This document shows positions 47,153 to 56,841 of a stretch of DNA of 64,000 nt, in pieces (position 1 is the first letter of the stretch; the number at the start of each line of letters is the position of its first letter). The notes beneath the pieces are model-generated. The model ran no database searches, was not told the origin of the DNA, and worked only from the letters and a program-made list of their open reading frames with translations. Position numbers and translations under genes: made by a program. Source of the stretch: Dysgonomonas gadei ATCC BAA-286 (GTDB taxonomy: Bacteria; Bacteroidota; Bacteroidia; Bacteroidales; Dysgonomonadaceae); NCBI RefSeq assembly GCF_000213555.1, contig NZ_GL891982.1:1-64000 (forward strand), written 5' to 3'.

Positions 47153-47680
47153 ATGAAAAAGTTATTATTGGTAGCAGCTTTTATCACAGCTGCATTTAGT
47201 ATGTCTGCTCAGACATCACAGATCAGATCACCTCAAGCCAGTGATTTTGCGGTAGTAGGTCATGTAGGGTATCAAACCAACTACGAGAGATTTGGTATTG
47301 ATCTTCAGGGACGTTACAATTTAATGAAAAATATACGAATCGCTCCCGATATTGCATTTTATTTTCCAAACGATAAAGTAACTGGCTTGGATGTAATGCT
47401 GAACGCACACTATGTATTCTACTTTCCGCAAGACCGATTTTCTGTTTATCCATTAGCTGGTTTTGGGATGCAGAATAATTTCTATGCCAAACAAACTGTA
47501 ATGATTGACGGTACTGAAGCAAAAACAGATTCTCACAGTAAAACGGATTTTGCATTTAACCTCGGAGGTGGTATAAGCTATCAGATCAGTGCACAAGGAT
47601 TCCTTAATGCAGAGGTGAAATTTATGTTGGGGGATAATGATAATGCAGCTATTATGCTGGGGTATGGATATAGATTTTAA
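47153..47680 (+). CDS. Outer-membrane beta-barrel protein
   Basis: 175 aa, signal peptide ending SMSAQ and C-terminal Phe (MLGYGYRF). Amphipathic strands such as FAVVGHVGYQ, IDLQGRYNLM, SVYPLAGFGM and FAFNLGGGIS fit the small eight-stranded OmpX/OprF-like barrel family. It starts a run of small envelope genes after the AT-rich gap. Role unknown. Confidence 0.8.
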   Translation: MKKLLLVAAFITAAFSMSAQTSQIRSPQASDFAVVGHVGYQTNYERFGIDLQGRYNLMKNIRIAPDIAFYFPNDKVTGLDVMLNAHYVFYFPQDRFSVYPLAGFGMQNNFYAKQTVMIDGTEAKTDSHSKTDFAFNLGGGISYQISAQGFLNAEVKFMLGDNDNAAIMLGYGYRF

Positions 47681-47704
47681 AATTATAAATTAAACTGATA
47701 AATT

Positions 47705-47989
47705 ATGAAAAAGATAAATTTCTTATTCCTGTTGGTACTTATTACCGGAATACTATTCGGCTCGGCCTCTTGTAGTAATAAGACTAAAAAAGATGCAGAA
47801 GATACTTATCAAGATGCAAAGAAGGAAGTAAATGATGCAGCCGATAAGGCTGGTGATAAATTAGAAGAGGGAGCCGATAAAGCTAAAGATGTATGGGATG
47901 ACACCAAAAATGAGGTGGAGAAAGGTGCCGACAAAGTAAAGAAGGAAGTCAAACAAGCTGTTGATACGACTAAAAAAAAACTTAAGTAA
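47705..47989 (+). CDS. Small LEA/apolipoprotein-like helical lipoprotein
   Basis: 94 aa, lipobox Cys23 (FGSASC). The mature part is all charged 11-residue-like repeats (DAKKEVNDAADKAGDKLEEG, then KAKDVWDDTKNEV and further copies), the pattern of LEA-type stress proteins and YtxH-like helices. It follows the barrel gene by 24 bp. Probably a periplasmic stress or envelope-protecting protein. Confidence 0.7.
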   Translation: MKKINFLFLLVLITGILFGSASCSNKTKKDAEDTYQDAKKEVNDAADKAGDKLEEGADKAKDVWDDTKNEVEKGADKVKKEVKQAVDTTKKKLK

Positions 47990-48052
47990 CAGATCATCGA
48001 TTAGGATTTGAGAAGAGACATAGTTATATCTATACCTCTTGTTGCCCTTAGT

Positions 48053-48151
48053 ATGGATAAGAATAAAAGGCCGCACATTGGAGAACAAGCTGATAAAATC
48101 ACGTCCAATTACAGACATCCGGAAGGTGCTCTGGAATGCTCAATCTTTTAA
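48053..48151 (+). CDS. Possible 32-aa peptide
   Basis: An ATG-to-stop frame (MDKNKRPHIGEQADKITS...) with Bacteroidetes-like codon use in the gap after the LEA-like gene. No domain. It may be a chance frame. Confidence 0.25.
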   Translation: MDKNKRPHIGEQADKITSNYRHPEGALECSIF

Positions 48152-48216
48152 AATCATAAAAAGATGAAATAGCCTCATTACTAAAACAATATACTTATTT
48201 ACTAAATTATTTACTT

Positions 48217-48624
48217 ATGAGAAAAAAGATGATTTATAGCTTATTGATAGTAGGCTTAACCCTGGGATTTATCTCATGTGGGGATGATGACGATGCTCCT
48301 ATATTGGGTGCAAATGTAAAAGTGACTGTACAAAATATTGCAGGAGTAGCACAAGAAGATGTGGAAGTATATATGTTTAAAGAACTCAAACCAGAAGAGT
48401 CTACAGATCCGGGTTCTGCATCGAAGAAAGAGGTCACAAATGCGGATGGAGTAGCTTACTTCAAACTTAATCTGACAGAATTGAATATTACTGAATCTAA
48501 AACAAACCTTTATTTTGCTGTTTATTATAGAGTTGGTGATGACCTTATCTTTAAGGCCGGGGATGAATCTGTAACAGTGAAAAGAGATGAGGAGAAAGCA
48601 ATTACTCTGACGATACCAATTTAG
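48217..48624 (+). CDS. Surface lipoprotein with Ig-like/carboxypeptidase-regulatory fold
   Basis: 135 aa. Lipobox Cys21 followed by GDDDD, a surface-export signal. The mature part (VKVTVQNIAGVAQEDVEVYMF, then VTNADGVAYFKLN) fits a small beta-sandwich of the carboxypeptidase regulatory-like type. A strong terminator follows. Function unknown. Confidence 0.65.
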   Translation: MRKKMIYSLLIVGLTLGFISCGDDDDAPILGANVKVTVQNIAGVAQEDVEVYMFKELKPEESTDPGSASKKEVTNADGVAYFKLNLTELNITESKTNLYFAVYYRVGDDLIFKAGDESVTVKRDEEKAITLTIPI

Positions 48625-48963
48625 TATTACCTCTTTGTTTTGATGAAAGCTCTGGTAGCAGATGCCAGAGCTTTTAGCTGAAATAATATAAAATTATTCG
48701 AACTGTTTTATATCTGAAATTAGTTTTAATTTAAATGAATTTAAGATAAGACGGCTCTGTTATCTGAATGTCATTATTGATGTTTTCCAATATGCCGGTA
48801 TCCTTTTTAATTTCATAAATCTCTATACAAGAACTATACTTAATACATTTTAAAGGGAAAAATGATTCAAATGAAAAGATATCAAGTTAAAAGATTTATG
48901 GTAAATCATTCTGTTGAGTAGAGAGATTAAATCTTGACTATTTCATGCCCTACGTTATGTCAA
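48625..48963. other. Intergenic stretch with MITE-arm copy
   Basis: No gene. Apart from the terminator it holds agattaaatcttgactatttca (48924-48945), matching 21 of 22 bases with the right arm of the palindrome at 5240-5315. Confidence 0.45.
48646..48674 (+). terminator. Terminator after the small lipoprotein gene
   Basis: Arms aaagctctgg / ccagagcttt with a 9-nt loop, then tttagc. Confidence 0.75.
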
Positions 48964-49965
48964 CTATTTTAGCTCCATCGCATCCGCCAATAATTCAAAT
49001 GATCTGAAACGGGCTGCTTTATCATATATGTAATTGGTAATAAATAGTTCATCAGCACCAGTCTTTTCCATAAAATCTCTTATCTGAGCCCTTACTTTTT
49101 CTTTATCGCCACAAAATGTGCAGGCCATCATATTATATAAAGACTGTTTCACATCAGGACGGAAAAAGAGCAAAGGCAATTTTTTTACAGGTGGCGGTAA
49201 CTTTGTAGGGTTTCCTGTAACGAGTCCAAACATAAGTTGCTGCAGGCTCGTCCCCAGAAAGGTAGCTTCTTCGTTTGTGTCGGCCACAATTACATTCGCG
49301 CCAACCATCAGGTAAGGCCTGTCATGATATACTGAGGGTTTGAAATTCTTTTTATAAATATCTATTGCCTTCAATAAAAGTGCCGGAGCAAAGTGTGAAG
49401 CAAATACATAGGGTAGTCCTAGTTCGGCAGCTAGGTAAGCGCTGTCTGTACTGGACCCCAATATCCAAATGGGAACATTCCGCCCTTCGCCCGGAAAGGC
49501 CCGGACTTTTGAGCTGCTGTTCTCTTTACTGAAATATTGTTGCAAAGCTCTAATATCTTCTGGAAAATGATATGTCGTAGATAAGTTATTACGCCTCAAA
49601 GCAGCGGCTGTCAACTGGTCTGTTCCCGGTGCCCGCCCCAAACCCAGATCAATCCTGTCCGGATATAAAATATCCAGTGTACCAAACTGCTCAGCAACAG
49701 CTAAAGGTGTATGATTAGGAAGCATAATGCCTCCGGAACCAACTCTTAGTGTAGTTGTTCTTTCAGCAATATGGCCTATTAATACAGCTGTGGCAGCAGT
49801 AGAAGCACTTGCCGTATTATGATGTTCAGCTATCCAGATTCTTTTATATCCCAGCGATTCAATATATTGTGCATTATGTACAATTTCGTTAAGTGCATCC
49901 GGAATGTCCTGCCCTTCTACTACTATACCTAAATCTAACACAGAAATATTAATACGATTGTCCAT
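48964..49965 (-). CDS. LLM-class flavin-dependent oxidoreductase
   Basis: 333 aa, the luciferase-like monooxygenase family (MsnO8/YhbW type): LDLGIVVEGQDIPDALNE, RIWIAEHHNTASASTAATAV, VGSGGIMLPNHTPLAVAEQF, then RIDLGLGRAPGTD. It oxidises an unknown small molecule using reduced flavin. It lies 45 bp downstream of the old-yellow-enzyme gene on the same strand, so the two are likely co-transcribed for electrophile or redox handling. Confidence 0.88.
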   Translation of the reverse strand: MDNRINISVLDLGIVVEGQDIPDALNEIVHNAQYIESLGYKRIWIAEHHNTASASTAATAVLIGHIAERTTTLRVGSGGIMLPNHTPLAVAEQFGTLDILYPDRIDLGLGRAPGTDQLTAAALRRNNLSTTYHFPEDIRALQQYFSKENSSSKVRAFPGEGRNVPIWILGSSTDSAYLAAELGLPYVFASHFAPALLLKAIDIYKKNFKPSVYHDRPYLMVGANVIVADTNEEATFLGTSLQQLMFGLVTGNPTKLPPPVKKLPLLFFRPDVKQSLYNMMACTFCGDKEKVRAQIRDFMEKTGADELFITNYIYDKAARFRSFELLADAMELK

Positions 49966-50010
49966 TCTTTCAGCGATTAAATCTTTATATAAACCTGTAA
50001 TCTTATCCTG

Positions 50011-51123
50011 TCATGGATTTATTTCATTAAAAAGATCCTTTACTTCATGTGGTTTACAGCGTATGTACTGTTTTACCCCAACAACTTTAGCTCCTAATTC
50101 GGCAGCAGCATGCCATGCCCATCTGGTATCATATAACATTCCGCGCCCCACTGCTATTAAATCAGCTTTACTTTCTTTTATTGCGTTCTCGGCTTGCTGT
50201 GATTGTGTAATCAAACCCACTCCTATCACCGGCATCTTTACTTCTTTCTTTATAGCCTCGGCAAATGGCAATTGATATCCCGGATATAAAGCCGATAATT
50301 TTTGTAATTCCCCATCAAGTCCTCCTGTCGAAACATGAATATATCCGCAACCTCTCTCATCTAATTGTCTTGCTAACTCAATACTTTGAGCCAAATCCCA
50401 TCCATTCTCGATCCAATCGGTTGCTGATATGCGGATGCAGACAGGAAAACCTTTTGGTGTGGCAAGCGTTACAGCATCAAACACTTCTAAAACAAAACGT
50501 ATCCTGTTTTCCAAACTTCCGCCATATTCATCTTCTCGTTTATTGGTTATGGGAGATAGAAACTGATGTATAAGATAACCATGAGCCCCATGCAACTCAA
50601 TAGCATTGAACCCGATTTCAACAGCACGTCTGGCTGCTTCTGCAAATTGATGGATGATCGCTTTTATTTCATTTTTCGACAATTCCTTGGGTATTGTACC
50701 TCCTGCCTTCAAAGGCTCTGCCGATGGGGCATAGGTTTGCCAACCATTAGGATTATCGGGCGCAATATACCGGTTAGGTTTCCATCCTAAGTCTGTTGAA
50801 GCTTTACGTCCGGCATGCGATAACTGTATAGCTAATGGTATCTGAGAATGAAGACGGATAAAATCAACAACTTTTTTCAAAGCAAAAGCTGTTTTGTCAT
50901 CCCAAAGTCCCAGATCTCCATACGAAATCCGGCCTTCGGGTACAACTCCTGTAGCTTCTACAATTAAAAGACCTGCTCCTGAAAGGGCTAAACTCCCATA
51001 ATGCATCAGATGCCATTCGGTTGCCTGTCCGTTTACTGCTGAATATTGACACATTGGTGGAACGACTATTCTATTATCCAATGTTAGTTGTCCGATATTA
51101 ATTTGTGAAAACAATTTACTCAT
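50011..51123 (-). CDS. NADH:flavin oxidoreductase, old yellow enzyme (YqjM/NamA-like)
   Basis: 370 aa TIM barrel. Visible family elements: IVVPPMCQYSAVNGQATEWH, the QLSHAGRKAS active-site strand, HGAHGYLIHQFLSP and RISATDW, and the phosphate site VIGVGLITQ with AVGRGMLYD. It reduces activated C=C bonds with NAD(P)H through FMN. First gene of the pair with the LLM oxidoreductase. Confidence 0.92.
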   Translation of the reverse strand: MSKLFSQINIGQLTLDNRIVVPPMCQYSAVNGQATEWHLMHYGSLALSGAGLLIVEATGVVPEGRISYGDLGLWDDKTAFALKKVVDFIRLHSQIPLAIQLSHAGRKASTDLGWKPNRYIAPDNPNGWQTYAPSAEPLKAGGTIPKELSKNEIKAIIHQFAEAARRAVEIGFNAIELHGAHGYLIHQFLSPITNKREDEYGGSLENRIRFVLEVFDAVTLATPKGFPVCIRISATDWIENGWDLAQSIELARQLDERGCGYIHVSTGGLDGELQKLSALYPGYQLPFAEAIKKEVKMPVIGVGLITQSQQAENAIKESKADLIAVGRGMLYDTRWAWHAAAELGAKVVGVKQYIRCKPHEVKDLFNEINP

Positions 51124-51578
51124 GCTTCTTCTATTATTTAGTTAGGCTTTGATAAAAGCCTGCAATTTTTTTAGCTTTTCCTCTATCTGTTTTTACTTTT
51201 TGCGACATATACGAAAGCCTTTTTGTTTGTATATAACAGTTTTTAATGCAAAACAGTTTTAAAACAAATATATGAGGAAAATAGGTATTTTCAAGTATAC
51301 ATATTGTAATTGTTCACTACTAAGATACACAACCCTTTGCTGTAGCTATTAGATAATATTGGAGGATTTATTGGATATACTAACTCATTACTTTTCCATT
51401 ACAATGGCAAAAGTTAGTAAAACCTTCTTTCTTTTTGTTAAAAAGATATTATTTCTTTAGTCATATTCATAATTGTTTTTAGTAAATTTGTTAGAAAGGA
51501 ATGACAGATCAGGACGGAATTCAGTAACACTCATCTGTATAACTTTTTTATTGGATGTCGAACTAAAAATAAACAGAT
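51124..51578. other. Divergent intergenic region, 455 bp
   Basis: No gene. It contains a hairpin aggcttt/aaaagcct followed by a T-run near 51144-51170, and a plus-strand TAAATTTG (51483-51490) as likely -7 box for the USP gene. A loose inverted repeat around ccatt/aatgg lies near 51396-51420. Confidence 0.4.
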
Positions 51579-52688
51579 ATGGACGATAAACTGATTACAT
51601 TAGCTATTCATACACCCGAAAAAGCCCGTATATTAAAATATACACTTGAGGATATGGGAGTAGACTCTATACTTGTAGACCTAAGTGATAAGGGAGGAAA
51701 TGGTTCTAACGCCATTGCTGTGCGAATAAGTGAAACCGACCTCACCAAAGCGCTTACAATAATAGAAAGTACACAGCTTTTCCGCTACGACGATAAAAAA
51801 ATATACAAAATAGATGACGGGAGAAAGCGTATATTAGTTGCTATCGACTTTTCCACCTATTCCCTAAAAGCATGTAGGGCTGCATTCGCAATTGCCCACA
51901 AAATAAATGCCAAGGTAAAAATATTGCACGTATATAAAATACGTTATCCGATAACATTCCCATTTGCTGATGCCGCAAATGCAGAGGAAGCGGATGATAT
52001 GTTAGACAACGCCCGTAAACAAATGCTTGATTTCTGCTACGATATAGATAAAAAGATTTCAGAAAAGGAATTTCCATCTGTAAATTATTCTTATTCGCTA
52101 CGTGAAGGCATAGTGGAGGAAGAAATAGATAATTTCATAGATGAATATAAACCTATCCTACTGGTTTTGGGCACAAAGGGTAAAAGCAATAATAAACAAA
52201 ATATATTAGGAAATGTCACTGCCGATATTATCGAAATGACAAACGTACCGGTAATGGCAATCCCGGAAAATTCTCAATTTAAGAATATTGAAGATGTTAA
52301 ACATATCGCATTCCTGACCAATTTACAGAAAAGAGATCTGGATTCTTTTGATCACTTTGTTAACATGTTGAAACCATATCCTACTGTAAAAATTACCCTG
52401 ACCCATGTAAATGCCAAGAACAGAAAAGGTGATAAATGGACCGAGAACGAACTGGCAGGAATGAAAGACTACTTTGTAAGGAAATATCCGGAATTGAATG
52501 TAGGCTATAAATTGATTGATGATCCTGATATGACAGAGGCTATGGATCAGTTTGTCAAAGGAGAAAAGGTAAATATGGTGGTGCTTAATACTAAACGAAG
52601 AAATTTATTCGGGCGTATCTTTTTGCCAAGTATATCACGTAAAGTTCTCACTAATTTTGAAGTTACTCTTCTTATATTTAGGGGATAG
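51579..52688 (+). CDS. Tandem universal stress protein with N-terminal DUF2007-like domain
   Basis: 369 aa. Residues 1-75 look like a small DUF2007-type domain (LITLAIHTPEKARILKYTL), then two USP domains begin at about 84 (KRILVAIDFSTYSLKACRAA) and 240 (HIAFLTNLQKRDLDSF). The ATP-binding loop is best in the first copy (LLVLGTKGKSNN). Upstream -7 box TAAATTTG. Probable stress-response ATP-binding protein. Confidence 0.82.
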   Translation: MDDKLITLAIHTPEKARILKYTLEDMGVDSILVDLSDKGGNGSNAIAVRISETDLTKALTIIESTQLFRYDDKKIYKIDDGRKRILVAIDFSTYSLKACRAAFAIAHKINAKVKILHVYKIRYPITFPFADAANAEEADDMLDNARKQMLDFCYDIDKKISEKEFPSVNYSYSLREGIVEEEIDNFIDEYKPILLVLGTKGKSNNKQNILGNVTADIIEMTNVPVMAIPENSQFKNIEDVKHIAFLTNLQKRDLDSFDHFVNMLKPYPTVKITLTHVNAKNRKGDKWTENELAGMKDYFVRKYPELNVGYKLIDDPDMTEAMDQFVKGEKVNMVVLNTKRRNLFGRIFLPSISRKVLTNFEVTLLIFRG

Positions 52689-52712
52689 TTTGATTTTCAT
52701 ATAAAATCATAA

Positions 52713-52746
52713 AGTGCGGGTATTCCTTAAATAGAATACCCGCACT
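52713..52746 (+). terminator. Terminator after the USP gene
   Basis: Perfect 13-bp arms agtgcgggtattc / gaatacccgcact with an 8-nt loop, followed by gttt. Confidence 0.85.
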
Positions 52747-52814
52747 GTTTAAATAGAGATTATAGGCTCGGGATATTCCTTTATCCAGCTAATATCTCAG
52801 GTTGAGATAAAAAG

Positions 52815-53882
52815 TCATTCACTTTCTTCTTGCTGTCTTTTCACTTCCTTTACACCATGAATCAGTTTTTGAAAAGATCTGTTTCTTTTTCTTTTCTCAT
52901 GTTCCGAAGCAGAGAAATGCCATGCTTCCCGTCGAAGTTTCAGATAGCTCTCATACACTTTATGATCTAACACACCGCTATCCACTGCTTCTAAAACAGC
53001 GCAACCAGGTTCACCTGTATGCTCGCAATCCTTGAAACGACAAGATTTTGCATAGTCGGAAATATCCAACATTTCGGCCAAAGAATCAGTATCATCGATC
53101 GCTAACCCAAATTCCCGGACGCCCGGAGTATCGATTAAAACTCCCGAACCGTTCATCAATAGCATTTCCCGGCGAGTCGATGTATGCCGTCCTTTTCCTG
53201 TAGACAGGCTTATATCGGACGTGAGCAATACCGATTTTTCACAGAGTGCATTCACCAGCGAACTTTTTCCGACACCTGATGAACCGACAAACACCACAGT
53301 CTCACCTTCTATTATAGATTCCCGTAACCTGAGAATCGTTTCCGGGTGATGGATACTTGTGAAAAATACAGATATCTGCCGGGCAATATGTTTAACATAT
53401 TTCTCTATTTCCTGTTCGTCGAAACCTAAATCAGCTTTATTGAGGACTAAGACCGGTTCGATATTTTCTTCCAATATCTGAGCCACAAAACGTTCAGCTC
53501 TGCGAACATTGAAATTATCATCGAGGCTTTGTACAATAAATGCCTTATCGACATAAGAAGCAATAGCTTGTTTGTCGGCGACCGTCCCACTTTTCTTGCG
53601 ATACAAGATTCGTTCACGGGGGAACATATCAGTAATAATTCCTTTGCTTTCATCAAATGGCTGAAAAATAACCCAATCACCTACACATGGCAATTCAAAA
53701 TCAGATTTTCCGTACATCATGTTTCCTGTCAGTTCACACTGTAACAGTCCGTTTTCGGAAATAACTTCATAACAGGTACGATGTACAATAGCCACTCGTC
53801 CGTGAGGCAAGGTTTTATGTATGGATTCTTGTTTTAGTTGATATAATCTATCATTCCAACCATAAGTATTTAAATTAATCAT
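52815..53882 (-). CDS. rsgA: Ribosome small-subunit-dependent GTPase A
   Basis: 355 aa: OB fold, circularly permuted GTPase with G4 NKAD (148-151) before G1 GSSGVGKS (200-207) and G3 DTPG (251-254), and a C-terminal zinc knuckle Cys281, Cys286, His288, Cys294. It matures the 30S subunit. The methyltransferase stop lies 2 bp upstream of its start, so the two are tightly linked. Confidence 0.96.
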   Translation of the reverse strand: MINLNTYGWNDRLYQLKQESIHKTLPHGRVAIVHRTCYEVISENGLLQCELTGNMMYGKSDFELPCVGDWVIFQPFDESKGIITDMFPRERILYRKKSGTVADKQAIASYVDKAFIVQSLDDNFNVRRAERFVAQILEENIEPVLVLNKADLGFDEQEIEKYVKHIARQISVFFTSIHHPETILRLRESIIEGETVVFVGSSGVGKSSLVNALCEKSVLLTSDISLSTGKGRHTSTRREMLLMNGSGVLIDTPGVREFGLAIDDTDSLAEMLDISDYAKSCRFKDCEHTGEPGCAVLEAVDSGVLDHKVYESYLKLRREAWHFSASEHEKRKRNRSFQKLIHGVKEVKRQQEESE

Positions 53883-53884
53883 TG

Positions 53885-54661
53885 TTATATCTTTTTGGCG
53901 ATAAAAAATACATAGCCGTAGAATTCCTTATACTTGCGGTACATCTCGGCATCATAACGTTGAAGTTCAACGAATTCCTCTGCTGTCTTATTTCCGGCAT
54001 ATTTATCAAGAAACATCTTCTGTGCTCTGATCATTGGCGTAAAATAATGATCTGTCCAGCAAGTTTCGGGCAAAATAAAGGTAGCAACAGGCATATATCC
54101 GGCAGTCTGTATTTGGCCTACTTTATTGGAAATCGTACTCATTTCAGGGAAATGCGGCATACAATAATGTTCAATTTCTGCCGGACGCTTTTCTGTAAAC
54201 CAGGAGCTTTCTGTTACAGCGATATATCCCCCCTGTTTCAGAAACTTACGCCACTCGTTCAGTCCCCGTTCAAAGCCGATATTATAAATGGCTCCTTCAC
54301 ACCAGATCAGGTCTAACTCCTCATTCCGGAAAGGAAGATTATCCATTGAACGTACAATACCTTTCACTCGGCTCTGAAGGTTCAAATCTCCGGCATTACT
54401 GTTGAAACGCTCTATGAATTGCGGAAAAAGATCGAAACCTGTAATCTGTCCCGGTATATGCTGAGCCAGCACCATAGTCTGACCACCTGTTCCGCAACCA
54501 ATGTCAGCGATTAGGGATTTGTCAGTAAGATTATCTATAAAGTTCAATGCTTTCAGGGTTATTTCAGGGCTACCGGGCCCTTGACGTTTCATATTTAAAA
54601 AGAATTCACAGATAAAATTAAAATCGAATTCGTGAATAGTAGTAATATTTTCGTTACTCAT
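53885..54661 (-). CDS. Class I SAM-dependent methyltransferase
   Basis: 258 aa from ATG 54661 (MSNENITTIHEF). SAM-binding motif I LIADIGCGTGGQT, acidic motif II GFDLFPQFI, and DLIWCEGAIYNIGFERG as motif IV. Substrate unknown. It is followed at 2 bp by rsgA, so both probably share one transcript. Confidence 0.88.
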   Translation of the reverse strand: MSNENITTIHEFDFNFICEFFLNMKRQGPGSPEITLKALNFIDNLTDKSLIADIGCGTGGQTMVLAQHIPGQITGFDLFPQFIERFNSNAGDLNLQSRVKGIVRSMDNLPFRNEELDLIWCEGAIYNIGFERGLNEWRKFLKQGGYIAVTESSWFTEKRPAEIEHYCMPHFPEMSTISNKVGQIQTAGYMPVATFILPETCWTDHYFTPMIRAQKMFLDKYAGNKTAEEFVELQRYDAEMYRKYKEFYGYVFFIAKKI

Positions 54662-55298
54662 TATCGTAATGTATATAGCATACACGAAAAGCATAACAAT
54701 GCTTTTGCCATTGTACGCAAGATTAAAAACTATAATTATAAATTAATAGAAAAATTACTCTCAAAAGAAGTTATCCGAGAGTAAACGAAAGGACAATTTG
54801 TATAAGAAATACAAATTGTTTACTAAACCAAATCCGCTTTAAATAAATTACATGTCATTGTGCAAAGGTATGAAAAAATAATTTACAGAGAGAATTTATG
54901 AAATTTTTTAAGGTAAACTACTAAAAATCGGCAACAGTTCAGTTAACAGTATCCTCTTACAAAAATGCTAAGGCGCAAAATTCAGGTCATTACTTATAAT
55001 TTACAACCATATTTATATCTATTAACTATATAGTGTTAAAACCTGACACTTCTGACACTTTTCCATTACTTTTTCACCTGTAATATTTACATTAATTAAC
55101 AATATCTAATTAAAAGGTAACAAAAGTAACGGAAAACAATTGATAATTAAGAATGAATAATTAAAAATTAGCTTTTACCAAAAACAGATACCAATGACTT
55201 ATTACTTAAAACTTACTACTTATGCCAATCAGTAGTTAAAGCAATTATTGTAGGATAAAATTGTTCAATTTTTTTAACATGCCTATCGTCTTGTTTTT
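54662..55298. other. Gene-free AT-rich flank with short direct repeats
   Basis: No gene. It contains gttaaaacctgacac at 55035 and ttaaaaggtaacaaaagtaac at 55110-55130; both recur on the far side of the GC-rich element (55906 and 55786). It looks like mobile-element or primase-gene debris common in Bacteroidales islands (inference). Confidence 0.45.
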
Positions 55299-55712
55299 CA
55301 TTTTGCCTTGATGCAAAACGAAACAAAAAATCAAGGCTGCATCCCTTTGGCGACCCAAAACCGCAGCTGCGGTGGGGCAAAATAATACGGAGTCATCTTT
55401 TACCGGATTATCAGCCGTGTATAGCAGCTACCCTATTTTGCCCTACACCTCCGCTTTACGGATTGGGTGCCCCGCCTGCGGAATGAGGCCGGAATCGCGA
55501 TGCGGCGACAGAACAGAGTCTTTTCATGCTTTAGCTCCACGTGCGTCAGCCCTTGCGCATTAGTGACGCAGGCGGGGTACCCAATCCGTTGCAGGCGGCG
55601 TAGAATCAAACGGGGCGATAGCCCGTGTGTTTGATTCAGACGGCAAAACGGTTTTGGGTCGCCGAGGAACGAAGCGCTAGCCTTTTGGTTCGTTTTGGGC
55701 AATGCCAAAATG
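55299..55712. repeat. 414-bp GC-rich nested palindromic element
   Basis: A GC-rich block inside AT-rich DNA with three nested inverted repeats. Outer ends: cattttgcc... (55299) and ...aaaatg (55712). A perfect 15-bp pair ggcgacccaaaaccg (55349-55363) and its complement (55649-55663). A 22-bp pair at 55459-55480 and 55567-55588 with one mismatch. A stem gaatcaaac/gtttgattc at 55603-55637 enclosing gggc-gata-gccc. Frames through it are not coding-like. Candidate structured RNA or non-autonomous mobile element. Confidence 0.65.
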
Positions 55713-56240
55713 AACGTTTAAGCGCAACGAAGTGGAGCTGAAAAGAATTGAACATTAAATCTCAACTACTGATTCGCATTACTTGTTAAAAGGTAACAAA
55801 AGTAACAGATATTTCAACTATTAGCTGATAGCTTCTAGTCGTTAGCGGTGCGAAGCGACAAAACTCGTAATTTATTATATTGTTTACGTTTATTAACCAT
55901 GTTTAGTTAAAACCTGACACATCTGACAACTTTGTTACAAGATATACCGCCCCTACAGTTTTTCCAAAAAGTAACAAAGGTTACACATATATCAGTTAAC
56001 AACTTGTATCTCGTATAATTTTTCGTTCTTCACTTTTCGTTTTTCACTTATTCCAATATTTCAAAGAGCTATAAGCTAACAGCTAAAGGCTATCAGCTTT
56101 AGTTATATAGATAAACTTTTTCAAAATATGTAAAAGGAGTCGAAAGAAGGTATTGAAAAGATACACAACACTATCTCACGAACAATTAGTTTTCACTCAC
56201 TGTTTATAATACATAGAATATCTAATTAAAAAAATATTTT
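55713..56240. other. Gene-free flank right of the GC-rich element
   Basis: No gene. Direct-repeat partners of the left flank lie here (ttaaaaggtaacaaaagtaac at 55786-55806, gttaaaacctgacac at 55906) plus a related aaaagtaacaaaggttac near 55967. Low coding potential. Confidence 0.45.
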
Positions 56241-56414
56241 ATGCCTGCAAAAAGTGAAAAACAAAGACGATTGATGGGTGCTGCCCTTGCCTATAAAAGG
56301 GGAGAAACCAAAAATGTGAGTAATGAAATAAAGAAAATAGCAGATAGTATGACTGAAAAGGAACTGGAAGACTTTGCCTCTAAACCAATATCGAACAAGA
56401 AAGGAAAAAAGTAG
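56241..56414 (+). CDS. DUF3008 family small protein
   Basis: 57 aa, basic (MPAKSEKQRRLMGAALAYKRG, then EIKKIADSMTEKELEDFAS). This is the classic DUF3008 pattern of short soluble proteins linked to stress tolerance in other bacteria. It lies upstream of the GlsB-like gene. Function unknown beyond family. Confidence 0.85.
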   Translation: MPAKSEKQRRLMGAALAYKRGETKNVSNEIKKIADSMTEKELEDFASKPISNKKGKK

Positions 56415-56562
56415 AGATAGTATAAGTTTATTTTCTGAGAATCTGTTTGCTTCATAACGGAATAGAATCCAAAAAGTAAAAAACACCTTTACTATACGGT
56501 ATAATTTTATACTGATCTAATAAAATAGTAACAGTTGATGTATAATTAAAATTTGAAATATT

Positions 56563-56820
56563 ATGGAAGGATTAGGAATTCTTTGGACCATTATTATTGG
56601 TATCGCAGCCGGAGCAATAGCCGGATGGATAATGAAAGGCAGGGGCTTTGGCCTGATAATAAACCTTATAGTCGGATTAGTCGGGAGTTTCTTGGGCGGA
56701 TGGATTTATGGGTTGTTAGGTATAACCACCGGGGGAATATTAGGCGTGCTATTAATGTCTGTCATAGGAGCTGTTGTTTTACTCTGGATAATATCATTAT
56801 TCAAAAGATCAGCAGATTAG
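56563..56820 (+). CDS. GlsB/YeaQ/YmgE-family stress membrane protein
   Basis: 85 aa, three membrane segments with Gly-rich packing: GIAAGAIAGWIMKGRGFG, LIVGLVGSFLGGWIYGLLG, VLLMSVIGAVVLLWI. The family (transglycosylase-associated) is stress-induced. It starts 149 bp after DUF3008 and 22 bp before the FAD oxidoreductase. Confidence 0.9.
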   Translation: MEGLGILWTIIIGIAAGAIAGWIMKGRGFGLIINLIVGLVGSFLGGWIYGLLGITTGGILGVLLMSVIGAVVLLWIISLFKRSAD

Positions 56821-56841
56821 CTCATTATAATTTAAATATTT

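Noticed and set aside
51144..51170. Hairpin with T-run as a riboswitch of the OYE gene
   Set aside because: Too small and oriented as a plus-strand terminator, not a minus-strand leader.
55372..55708. Open frames of 63 and 91 codons inside the GC-rich element
   Set aside because: They exist because the block is GC-rich; composition is unlike any protein and they run across inverted-repeat arms.
56226..56486. 86-codon minus-strand frame
   Set aside because: It is the antisense of the DUF3008 gene, which has a recognisable family sequence.
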